Positions 12,140 to 20,439 of a DNA stretch of 64,000 nt are shown here, one piece after another; the stretch's first letter is position 1, and every line of letters starts with the position of its first letter. This DNA is from Heterodera schachtii. Its lineage: Eukaryota; Nematoda; Chromadorea; Rhabditida; Heteroderidae. The DNA lies in assembly GCA_023374025.1 (NCBI GenBank), contig SIJG01000092.1, forward strand, positions 1 through 64,000. The letters are read 5' to 3'. Both the position numbers and the translations under genes were made by a program. Below the pieces are notes generated by a model. The model was not told where the DNA came from and ran no database searches. It was given only the letters and a program-made list of their open reading frames with translations.

Positions 12140-12576
12140 GTACTGCTGACACGGAGGTCAAGCAGTACACCTTGGGGTTCCCGCCGTTTGACTTGTTTGT
12201 TTGAGTTGTTTGTGCAACTGCTGCCACGAAGAGCTAGCAGTTCACACCGATTTCCCTTTGGTGAGGATTGGGTACTGTCACTACGGAGAGCGAGCAGTAC
12301 TTGAATTACTGATGGCACAAAGACCGATCAGTAATTTTACCGTTTACTTATGGCACAAAGACCAGTAAGTAATTTGACCGATTACTTATGGCACAAAGAC
12401 CAATAAGTAATTTGAAAGTGAAATACTAATGGCACGAAGACCAAAGTAGTAAGTCACTGTTTCCCCCGTGAAACTACTGCTGGCACGGAGACCAAGCAGT
12501 ATTCCACTATTTCCCACTTTTGCTCCCCCCTTTTTGATGTATTCAAGTTTGGCTACGGAGAGCTCAAACTTGATAC
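12140..12576 (-). other. Array of nine RNA hairpins in the retrotransposon leader
   Basis: Nine palindromic units lie at 12140-12168, 12216-12242, 12272-12300, 12304-12336, 12344-12372, 12381-12411, 12424-12451, 12475-12501 and 12539-12576. In sense RNA each has a centre of the form NNN-CUYYGU-NNN. The loop CUYYGU (CUUUGU, CUUCGU, CUCCGU) is constant. The flanking triplets covary: GGU/GCC, GAC/GUC, GCU/AGC, GCU/GGC. The outer stems, such as TACTGAT/ATCAGTA, TTACTTA/TAAGTAA and CAAGTTTG/CAAACTTG, differ from unit to unit but stay paired. This points to selection on RNA structure. The array is in the untranslated leader between the primer-binding site and the Gag start, where packaging, dimerisation or translation signals of retroelements lie. 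Confidence 0.85.
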
Positions 12577-12669
12577 TTTTTGGAATTTTTTCTCAAAAAA
12601 TTCCCCACCAGTTGCAGTTCCACTACTGCTTGAAGTCGCTCAGTTGCTGGTGCTGTCGAGGGAGTCGGT

Positions 12670-12687
12670 CCCTGCCCAGGGTCGCCA
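12670..12687 (-). promoter_or_regulatory. Candidate tRNA primer-binding site
   Basis: Two bases inside the 5' LTR, the sense strand reads TGGCGACCCTGGGCAGGG. It starts TGG, as expected for pairing to a tRNA 3' CCA, and lies where minus-strand priming occurs. I did not assign the tRNA. Confidence 0.7.
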
Positions 12688-12689
12688 CT

Positions 12690-13511
12690 TGTCCGATCAC
12701 CACCCGTTGATTGATTGATTGGTTGAGTGCGCTTGAGTTGAGCTGCTTGAGTTGGCCGAGTGCGCTTGAGTTGAGTGCGGTGCAGGTCGCCGCGGTGGTG
12801 TCGACAAGGCCCGAGGAGTTCGGGCGTTGAAATTGACAGGAGAAAAAGCAGAAAGTGGGACGGGAAACTTGTGCCGGGGGTCAAACGGGGGGCAAGTGCA
12901 GAGGAAAAATTCACACCAAATTTTATCTCAAACTTGGGTAATTAAACCGAAAGTGGACAATGGGCGGACAAATGGGGGAGGAAAATCCGGCCAATGGCCA
13001 CAAATTGAAATGTGAATGCAAAATGGCCCTATTGGCTGATCACACAAAAAATTGCAATTGAAACGGTGAAAATTGGGCCAAAATGGGAGGACATGAAGTT
13101 GGAGCAGTACAAGCAGTACAACAAGGGAATGTGAGCGAGGGCAATTGGGACAGGACAAATGAGCGCATGGAATGGGGGAGGTGCGCATGAAAATGAATTG
13201 GCCAGAGGGGCCAAAAATGGGACAATTGGGGCGGTGAATGGGGCCAAAGAGTTGGAGCTGTTCAGCTCCCAAAAAATGGTCGATTGGGGAAATGAAGTGC
13301 TGTTTGTGAGCACACATTTAAAGGGAACGGAAAAATGGGGAGAGAATTTTTGGTTGATAAGGAACGGAATTGCGGGGGGGGAGTGACAGCCGCTGATAAG
13401 GCGGCAATTGCACATCGGACCATTTTTAAATTGAATTGATTTTTGGTTTTTGTCCGATGTGCATTTTGGCACAAATCAAATAATTTGATTTTCGAAACCC
13501 GTGTTTCGACA
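12690..13511 (-). repeat. 5' LTR (822 bp)
   Basis: Copy of the LTR at 889-1710, without a difference that I could find, including an eight-G run and the SL1 segment at 12927-12948. In sense orientation this is the promoter LTR. If SL1 marks the RNA 5' end, U3 is about 12949-13511 and R-U5 about 12690-12948. Confidence 0.95.
12927..12948 (-). promoter_or_regulatory. Exact SL1 spliced-leader sequence inside the 5' LTR
   Basis: The minus strand carries all 22 nt of nematode SL1, beginning GGTTTAATTACCCAAG and ending TTTGAG. It is followed by ATAAAATTTGG rather than the GT donor that follows SL1 in an SL RNA gene. It is therefore the spliced (mature) form of the leader. An identical copy is at 1126-1147 in the other LTR. 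Confidence 0.93.
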
Positions 13512-13650
13512 CCGATAATAATAGGAAATTTTGCGATAATTAAAATTTGGGATTGGATTGGGAGAAAAAGAAAGAGAGACGAAAATTTCGTCAGAGATAA
13601 ACATGCTAATAAAATCTTAATTTATCGTTTATATAAAATTGTTTAGTTAA

Positions 13651-13980
13651 TATTTAAATATAAATTTAAAATGCAATAGTTGTTGATTATGGCTCTTTTG
13701 AGCATTTGTTTTTATAGTTAAGCGCATACAGTAACCCGCCCCACCGCATCAATTCTTCATTAATGAGGCCACTGCATTGAGCAGCGACGGGGTTAATAAT
13801 GGGTCCGTGTTATTTGGCCACAAAGTGTGCGACAAGGCCACAACACAATGCGACTGTGGAGGAGGAGGGGATGAATGATTGATGTGGTGGGGTGGAATTA
13901 CTGCATGCGCTTAAATATAAAAAACAAACCCCCAAAAGATCCATAATCAACAACTATTGCATTTTTAATTTATATTTAAA
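13651..13980. mobile_element. Foldback element, about 330 bp
   Basis: The two halves are inverted copies. A stretch around 13651-13693 containing TGCAATAGTTGTTGATTATGG is matched in reverse at 13939-13980. Pairing continues inward through GTTAAGCGCATACAGTAA (about 13717) against TTACTGCATGCGCTTAA (about 13899). No clear target duplication was found, so the exact ends are open. Confidence 0.6.
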
Positions 13981-14231
13981 TGTAACTTAACAATACATTG
14001 TTATCATACCTAAAGAATATTAGCATGTTAAGTACTGCGAAAATAATAGATACAATTAAAATATTGCGAATGAGGTTCGTGATCAGCACCCTCGATACCC
14101 TTTGATTCGTGATCAGCACCCTCGTTAACCCCCCCCCCCCCCCGTCCCTCCCCGATTACCAAATTAATCAGAATCATAAAACGATTTTTTATGGAAAAAT
14201 TATGGCACATTGTAAACAAAAAAATTTCAAT
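13981..14231. other. Non-coding, poly-C tract and short direct repeat
   Basis: Contains two copies of TTCGTGATCAGCACCCTCG (about 14074 and 14106) followed by a 14-C homopolymer. A related TTCGTGATCAGCAACCC motif lies inside the MITE at 26994-27207. No gene is seen. Confidence 0.5.
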
Positions 14232-15291
14232 TCAAATTGGTGAGATTTGATTTCTCATCCTTGTCCCCACCTCTTCCTCATCAGCCTCCTGTGGCTGCTG
14301 CGGCACCCGCCCTCCCCTCCCGCCGCCGCCACCACCGCGTCCATTTCCTTTTCCACCACCGCGACCCGCATTTTGCCCCCCTCCTCGTTTCTGTCCTGCT
14401 CCGCCTCGTCCGACGCTTGTTCCCGCGCCGCCCTCTTTGTTTGGTCGCCCGCGGCTGCTCCTTTCACCGCCTGCCTGGCCGCCCTTTCGTCCCACGGCGC
14501 CGCATTCACAGATTGCGAATCCACAAAGAACCAGCATCAACACCTGAAATCAATAAAAATTTAATGATTTTTAATAAAAATATAAAATTGCGCATTCACA
14601 GCGAAGAAAAATTTAAAATTTTTGAGCGTCAAAAACGCACTTTTTGAACCAAAGTACAACAAACCTGCAAATATGTCGTTTGGTCTTCCTTCAGGTGGAG
14701 GATGGTCTTTGTCCCGCGGGTGACTTCAGGATCGGCACAATTGCGAATGATGAACGAGCCACCAGTTGAGCTCTCCAGCCATTGGTAGCAATCGTCGTCA
14801 TTGTGCTTTGATGTGACCGTGACGCGGGCGGCCACAGAGAAAGCCGAGTAGAAACCGGCGCCAAAATGCACGGGCATTAAAGCGGCAATGCCGGTCTTAA
14901 GTAAAAAATGTTTTTTAGAAATTAGGGGGGGGGGGGATCAAACAAAAAAACAAAACCTGAAGAGCCTCCATGAACGCCTTCGTTCCGGATTTGGCGATGG
15001 CGCCAAGGTTGTTGACGAGGTCGGCTTTGGTCATGCCAATGCCAGTGTCGATGATGGTCAATGTCTTATCGGCTTTGCTCGGGTCGTTTTTGAAGTCACA
15101 CTCCTTTAAAAAAGTTTCAAAAAATTATGTAAGAAATTAGCCATAAAATCTGTCAAACAAACCTTGGCCGTGCTGTTGTCCAACTTTGGCATCAACTGTG
15201 CGATCTCCGCTTGAAACGCAAAGGTTTCTCCAGATTGTCCAGTCAAAAAGGCGAACACGATGAAAAGCAGTGCGGCATAGGAAAAAGACAT
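14232..15291 (-). CDS. Secreted HSP90-like protein, truncated N-domain with Arg/Gly-rich tail
   Basis: Four exons, all phase 0: 15291-15163, 15103-14957, 14895-14665 and 14543-14232; 272 residues. Residues 1-24 form a signal peptide (start [16 protein letters not shown]). HSP90 N-terminal motifs follow: FQAEIAQLM (26-34), DTGIGMT (62-68), a conserved [18 protein letters not shown] block, FGAGFYSAF (103-111) and a [16 protein letters not shown] block near the end of exon 3. The helix that carries the ATP-contacting Glu and Asn in HSP90s, normally between FQAEIAQLM and the DTGIGMT strand, is missing, and so are the whole middle and C-terminal domains. Exon 4 replaces them with a Gly/Arg-rich RGG-like tail of about 100 residues. 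Cytosolic HSP90s have no signal peptide and about 700 residues. Chaperone ATPase activity is therefore unlikely; a secreted role, possibly toward a host, is inference only. Confidence 0.82.
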
Positions 15292-15302
15292 TTTTGGAAT
15301 AC

Positions 15303-15304
15303 CT
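15303..15304 (-). promoter_or_regulatory. Candidate trans-splice acceptor upstream of the HSP90-like ATG
   Basis: In sense, TTTTTAATTTAG ends 11 nt before the ATG at 15291. An AG after a T-rich stretch so close to a start codon is where nematode SL1 is usually added. Confidence 0.4.
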
Positions 15305-15734
15305 AAATTAAAAACAATTATAATATATATATATATATATAAAAATTTAAATAATACATATTTAAATAATAATAAAAAGTTTTATGTGCCACGCAACACT
15401 TAAACCCTACGGCATTGCCCCCCACACCCCAGCAAGCGTCCCTCCCCACAATGTATTGACGCGAAAATTCAAATTTGAATTTAGCGCCAAAAGGGGCGAC
15501 AAAAGTACACGGGTCACTACTTTCGCCACTATTTTTGCCACTATTTTGGCATTTTTTTGTCACTATTTAGTTAATATTTTGGGATTTTTTGCCACTAAAA
15601 ATCCGATCCCTATTTATAACATAAAAAAAAATAATTTCTCAAAAGATTTTATAAGCTTTAGCTGATTCTTATTTAAGGAATGAATCACTTTCGACCTCAG
15701 AAGAGCATAAATCAAATCCATTCATTTTTGCTTT
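15305..15734. repeat. Non-coding: TA microsatellite and a dispersed CACTATTTTGG-type repeat
   Basis: A TA run lies at about 15323-15340. From about 15500 to 15606 the DNA is a string of CACTATTT..-like units ending ATCCGATCCCTA. The same kind of string recurs at 21985-22079, 23313-23460 and 24163-24320 (there in the other orientation), so it is one end of a repeat family. No gene is seen. Confidence 0.5.
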
Positions 15735-16035
15735 TCATTTTTTGGTTGAGGATTAGGTTGCTTTTCCCAAAGTGCCGTTGTGCGAGCAAAGAAAATGCCG
15801 TCCGTTCCCATTTACTGGCAGAGGAGGGCATTAAGCCACTCAAATTAACCCAAGGAAAACAAATGGACAGATTAATTAATGGCAATTAATCTGAGAGAAA
15901 AGAAACAAAATAGGAACAGCAGAGATGGCCAGGGAAATCATGGCATATAAATGCACAAATGATAGATGCCAAAACCATTCACCAAAATCCAAATTAGCAC
16001 TAAATTCTATTTTGCTCCCCTATTTATTTTATTTT
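15735..16035. repeat. About 290-bp duplicated block, copy 1
   Basis: Direct copy of 18997-19283 with only scattered differences. Both share AAGTGCCGTTGTGCGAGCAA, a TATA-like GGCATATAAA and the stretch ATTCTATTTTGCTCCCCTAT. The second copy lies just before a fragment of the F-box-like family, so the block may be an old promoter region of that family. Confidence 0.7.
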
Positions 16036-16925
16036 TTTACCGTCTTTTATTCTAAAATATAATTTAAATTTAATTAGCTTCTGCTTCTCCTTTGTTTGGA
16101 CTAGTTCATTTCTCATTGTGAATGTCTTCATATTTAACTCATTCACATGATTGTAAATGCGCTGGTTTGACCATGGAAATGTGCTCTAATTAACTAATTA
16201 CCCAATTAGCATTCCCTAATTCGTCGTAATTCACCAGCGTTTTGATTTGACATCAAAAACAACCACTCATCAGAATATCAAGATATTAAAATTGCGGATT
16301 GTTATAGTATTTTTATTTGTGAAAACTCCCTTTCTGAATGGAGTTCTGAATTTTTTTTTTGTTTTGAAAAATCGAATGTTTCCAGAATTTCTAGAAAATT
16401 TTTCATCTTTAATTTATAAAAACCAAATAAAATACAAAACTTCTCCCGATTTTTCTTTATTTTTTAAGCTTTATTCCACTAAAATTGTCCAACTCTGAAG
16501 TGTGTTATAAATGTCCAAAAATTATTCTAAATTCCCGGGCTCAAAAAATTTTCAAATTTTCAAAATTGAAATAAAATTCAAATTCAGGCAAAAATATTTT
16601 TTTCAAAAATTTTTTAAGCTTTTTAGTCTCTAAAAATAAAAGAATTTAGATTTTGGCTTTTTGTTCAGTCCGTGATTCGACTGCTTAATTAACAGTCATT
16701 TTTTATTGTCTGACAATTTTTGAGGGACTCTAAACTATAAATAAATCTGCCCTAAGGCACCCAAACCTTTGCTTTTCATCTTTCGACTCCTATTACTTTT
16801 ATATCAGCGTTTAACATTTATGTATTCCGTTTTATCTACAAATGTACATACATATAAAGGATAGTTAAAACAACACAATGGACAAGGACAAATTATGTAG
16901 TATTTATACAGCGATCGTTCGTTTT
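16036..16925. other. Non-coding AT-rich stretch
   Basis: Nothing I can support as a gene. The open frame at 16247-16498 has low-complexity F/K-rich coding and no features. The right part is presumably the 3' UTR and flank of the 14-3-3 gene, which is on the minus strand. Confidence 0.5.
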
Positions 16926-18030
16926 TCACTCCGTCTTAGAGGTGTTGCCACTCCAGTACGAGATGTTGTCCTGCAACAGTTCCATGATCGTGACGGACTC
17001 CGCGCAAATACTGTCGCCCGTTGTCTGCGCATCGGAAGTCGCTTCGTCATAAGCCTGTAACAGTTCAAACAGTTGAAATTTGAAATACACAAATTTTCTG
17101 TTCATCACCCACCCGTTGGGCAGTTTGACAAGCATCGGCTGGTGATTTCTGCACTTCGAATTGGAGAATGGCAAAGTTCAGCGCCACGGTGAGACGAATC
17201 GGATGCATTGGCCGGAGTTTGTTCTTGGCGAGGTCGAACGCTTCTTGGTACGCTTGCTTTGCCTTCTCCGCAACACCTGAAAATTGACCAATTGCTGATC
17301 CGTTTGTTCAATGCTTCCGTCCGTCTGTCCTTTGGTTCTAGTGCAGAATACGCGTCCCATGGTTTTTAACGCGTCCCATTGAATTTTCACGCGTTCCATG
17401 AATTCATCATCGACGCGTAAAAATCCATGGGACGCATAAAAATCCATGGGACGCGTATTCTGCACTAGAACTTGTCCTTTTACCGTTTTTCACCGCCCGT
17501 GTCTCAGCCAAATAGCGGAAGTGGTCAGCCTTCAGTTTCAAGTAGAACACTTTCACTTCATCATCAGCAGCCTCTTTGATCAGAACCCGGTCCAACAAAT
17601 CCTGAAAAGTAACGCAAATTAGTGCCGAATTTAGCGGCACAAAAATGCGCCCACCCACCCACTGACCAATATTTCACGGCACTTCTCTTCCACCTCGCGC
17701 TCCAGCTTGTTCCGCAACTCCTTGACCATCTCCAGCTGTCTCTTCGTGCCCTTGCCTCGTGCCAAGACGGACGCAATGACACGCCAAGCGAAGCGTTGCC
17801 CACTGACTGACTTTCTGTACGTGACGGCCAACAATTTGCGTTCATTTTCGTTCAGCTTGGCATCCAATTCAATCACCTTAATTAAGGATGCAAAGTTTAA
17901 TTAATGATCCACTCTTCTGAATCGGTCTCCTTCCTTCCTTCACCTGCTTCATCCCCTGGACCATTTCGTCGTAACGCGCCGCTTCCTCCGCAAGGCGAAC
18001 AAAATGCAAATGCTTTTCCCTGTCAGTCAT
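16926..18030 (-). CDS. Divergent 14-3-3 protein
   Basis: Five exons: 18030-17944, 17876-17667, 17601-17484, 17276-17113 and 17054-16926 (stop 16926-16928); 235 residues against about 245-250 for the family. The 14-3-3 order is clear: RLAEEAARYDEMV near the start, the IELDAKLNENERKLLAV block, KVFYLKLKADHFRYLAE with R128-Y129 (the phosphopeptide-binding Arg-Tyr), a HPIRLTVALNF block with the conserved Asn, and LLQDNISYW at the end. The helix around the usual YKNVVGARR motif is altered to YRKSVSGQR, and the acidic C-terminal tail is nearly absent. Introns are 67, 65, 207 and 58 bp. Intron 3 is long because it contains a 139-bp MITE. 14-3-3 proteins bind phosphoserine/threonine partners as dimers. 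There is no signal peptide. Confidence 0.88.
17334..17472. mobile_element. 139-bp MITE in 14-3-3 intron 3 (8-bp duplication)
   Basis: Inverted ends GGTTCTAGTGCAGAATACG and its complement, with target duplication TGTCCTTT at 17326-17333 and 17473-17480. Removing the element and one duplication leaves an intron of about 60 bp, like its neighbours. The ends resemble those of the element at 40240-40688 (GGCTCTAGTGCAC), so both belong to one hAT-like group. Confidence 0.88.
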
Positions 18031-18424
18031 TAGACGAGTTGTTTATTTATTTATGTACATGTGCTAAATTGTGGGGACAAAAAATATAAAATTTAAATGA
18101 ATGACTAAATAAAATTCGGAACGAGAATAAAGTGAATGGGGAAAGAAATTGGCAAAGGAATGAGGAAAGAGCAGCAACGAGACAGCACTTAAATACAAAA
18201 ATCTAAAAAAAAAAAATCTTATTTTTTGTGATCACCAAAAGGAGTATTTAAATGTGCGTTTTCATCAACCAATGCCACTTTCATCAGCAGTAGAGAGCGG
18301 ATTTTTCAGCATAAAAAAATGCTAAATTAAACAAGAAATAAGCATGAAAATGGCAAAGTAAAGCACAAAAATAAAAAATAAAATTATAAAAATATGGTAA
18401 TTTTTAGGCAAGAATCTTTATTAG
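18031..18424. other. 14-3-3 5' flank and AT-rich spacer
   Basis: In sense, CAATTTAG about 35-40 nt before the 14-3-3 ATG is a possible leader acceptor. Otherwise I see no gene or repeat. The left target duplication TTTATTAG of the next element is at 18417-18424. Confidence 0.4.
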
Positions 18425-18704
18425 TAGGGCTTCTTTTTTTAGGCACAAAAAATCGCGAATTAGGCACCTAAAATAGGCAAAAAAAAAATCGCAAAATAGG
18501 CATTAAATAGGCACAAAAATCCTCAAATAGGCACTAAAATAGGCAAATAGGCATTAAGCACAAAAAGTCCAAAATAGGCAAAAATAGGCATTATAAAAGT
18601 CATCGTAGACACCCCAAACCAAGCGGAAAATGCTTTTTTCGTGCTTATCTATACGTATTAAGTGCGCAGAAATTTTAGGCATTTGCCTAAAAAAAGAAGC
18701 CCTA
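18425..18704. mobile_element. 280-bp hAT-like MITE with TAGGCA array
   Basis: Perfect 21-bp inverted ends starting TAGGGCTTCTTTTTTTAGG, with 8-bp duplication TTTATTAG (18417-18424 and 18705-18712). Inside the left half is a run of AATAGGCA/TAGGCAC units. The TAGGG-type terminus and the 8-bp duplication fit the hAT superfamily. Confidence 0.9.
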
Positions 18705-18996
18705 TTTATTAGTTAACAATAAATTCTCAATTTTCCTTTTCACACTGACAATTTTAATTTTCTTAACAAAAATTGACATTTTACACTTAAAAATTTGGTA
18801 ATCATCAAGAATTGGTGTCCCGACGAATTTTGGCAGTCATTTTTTCTAGGCTTAAAAAAATGCGTTGCTGGCCACAAATTTGAGCTTATATTTTGAAAAT
18901 AATTGATTTTTATCCATGCTTTTTCGTCAAATAATTGATTTTTCAATTTAAAAAAATTTACAAGAATTTGGGATAAAAATGAGTTGTGATCTCGAA

Positions 18997-19283
18997 TCAT
19001 TTTTTGGTTGAAGATTAGGTTGCTTTTTCCAAAGTGCCGTTGTGCGAGCAAAGAAAATGCCGTCCGTTCCCATTTACTGGCAGAGGAGGGCATTAAGCCA
19101 CTCAAATTAACCCAAGGAAAACAAATGGACAGATTAATTAATGGCAATAATAAATGGGAACAGCAGAGATGGGCAGAGAAATCATGGCATATAAAAGCAC
19201 AAATGATAGATGCCAAAGCCATTCACCAAAATCCAAATTAGCACTAAATTCTATTTTGCTCCCCTATTTATTTTATTTATACC
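18997..19283. repeat. About 290-bp duplicated block, copy 2
   Basis: See copy 1 at 15735-16035. Copy 2 has a more TATA-like GGCATATAAAAGC and is followed within about 50 bp by a terminal-exon fragment of the F-box-like family. Confidence 0.7.
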
Positions 19284-19324
19284 CTTTTTTATAACAATGT
19301 GTCAATTTGGCTTTATATTTGCAA

Positions 19325-19450
19325 TAATTGCATTGGGTGAGCAATTAAAAAAGGCATTTTCGTTTGTTTAAATAATTCGAATTGCGCTTAATTAAGGCCA
19401 TTGTCTCCGCCACCGGCAGAAGTGGAAGAAAAAGCGGGACAAAAAGAAAT
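19325..19450 (+). pseudogene. Terminal-exon fragment of the F-box-like family
   Basis: GCATTGGGTGAG, a short intron-like stretch, then TTAATTAAG followed by GCCATTGTCTCCGCCACCGG. This matches the last exon junction of the copy at 22186-23097 (GCATTGG|GTGAG .. TTTAG|GCCATTGTCGCC). It would encode a GPLSPP-type tail ending in a stop. The rest of the gene is absent. Confidence 0.6.
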
Positions 19451-19675
19451 GAATTAATTAAGAAATGACCGACCGATCATAATTCATCAGTTCTCAAATA
19501 CATTTTATGATGAAAAACCTCTCATGCCTGCAGATAATTCACTTATCCGCAGATAAATCCATATTAACAATGCTCTAGGGCTATGTATCCGTATTAACAA
19601 TTCAGTTTTCTTTTGCAAATTATCCTTAGCACTAGCGCGACTCGGTATTAACAATGCTAGAGATAGGGTAGCGGA

Positions 19676-20431
19676 TAGTGATGTTCGAGAGTCTCGGTCT
19701 CGACTCGAGAAAAGTCTCGGTTTTTTTTGGTCTCGGTCTCGGGTTTTCAGTCTCGGTCTTTGAGACTTTCGAGACTCGAGACCGAGACTTTTTTACACCC
19801 CTAATGATTGGCTTTTTGTAAAGTAGAAATAATATAGTTTTGGTAACTTTTTGCTTAATACTCTTACTAATGTACATGGCCACTCTTACTAATTTACATG
19901 GTTCAGTGGGTTGTGTTCTTGGTTATTTTCTTCATTTTAGCGTTGGATCAGTACCCCTCCAAGTAGTAATTTTTTCTTCTAATTTTTCAAAATTATTCCC
20001 TTTTCAAGGGAATTTAATAACAATTTTAACAATTAAAATCATAAAATATCGTCATTTTTGGACTAAATCTGTTCACAAAGTGCACTGAAAATTCCAAAAT
20101 TTTCCCCCGCGGCGCCTATCGGCACCGCCGGACCCCTAAAATCATCAATTTTTTATTTAAAAAAATAGCTCAAAGTAAAACATTTGGTCATTTTTTGGTG
20201 TAAATCTGTTAACAAATTGCACTCAAATTAAATTAGTTAAGAATAGAGTCAAAAAAAAAAATTTAAACGATTTTTAAGCGAATAGGAAAATTTTTTGAAA
20301 AAAGTCTCGAGTCTCGGGTTTTTTGGGTCTCGGTCTCGGAGTTTTCGGTCTCGGTCTCGGGGTCGAGTCTCGGTCTCGGGGTCAAGTCTCGGTCTCGAGT
20401 CTCGGGAAATTTTCGGTCTCGAACATCACTA
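19676..20431. mobile_element. 756-bp hAT-like element with GTCTCG arrays
   Basis: Ends TAGTGATGTTCGAGA and complement; 8-bp duplication GTAGCGGA (19668-19675 and 20432-20439). Both subterminal regions are arrays of TCTCGGTCTCGG-type units. The core contains the GC-rich hairpin near 20105-20131. There is no transposase frame, so it is non-autonomous. Confidence 0.9.
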
Positions 20432-20439
20432 GTAGCGGA

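Larger units (their letters stand above)
11986..12689 (-). other. 5' untranslated leader of the retrotransposon
   Basis: About 700 nt between the 5' LTR and the Gag ATG. It holds the primer-binding site and the nine-hairpin array. Between the last hairpin and the ATG (11986-12139) I see only a GT/CT-rich low-complexity stretch. No long frame of its own is convincing here. Confidence 0.8.
885..13515 (-). mobile_element. BEL/Pao-type LTR retrotransposon with env-like gene, complete
   Basis: The element occupies 889-13511 on the minus strand. Both 822-bp LTRs (889-1710 and 12690-13511) have TG..CA ends and read as identical at a constant offset of 11801. The 4-bp duplication CCGA (885-888, 13512-13515) flanks it, within the range seen for BEL/Pao. 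In sense order it has LTR, primer-binding site, 0.7-kb leader, Gag-Pol, Env and LTR. A DUF1759-like Gag, BEL-type zinc knuckles, the order protease-RT-RNase H-integrase, and a DUF5641-like tail after the integrase place it in BEL/Pao. Identical LTRs and an intact 2835-codon frame show that insertion was very recent. It lies about 90 bp downstream of the RING stop codon, in the opposite orientation. Confidence 0.95.

Noticed and set aside
12304..12501. CRISPR-like spaced repeats
   Set aside because: Regular units with a conserved centre, but each unit is itself a palindrome with a changing stem, inside a eukaryotic retrotransposon leader. There are no spacers of constant length and no cas genes.
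12927..12948. SL RNA gene
   Set aside because: The 22-nt leader is exact, but no GT donor follows and no SL RNA body or Sm site in the right place is seen. It is the spliced form inside an LTR.
14247..14647. Plus-strand Pro/Leu-rich frames
   Set aside because: Antisense of the Gly/Arg-rich last exon of the HSP90-like gene, which is supported by in-frame splice sites.
18425..18704. Nematode telomere repeat (TTAGGC)
   Set aside because: Units are TAGGCA with variable spacing inside a MITE with target duplication.
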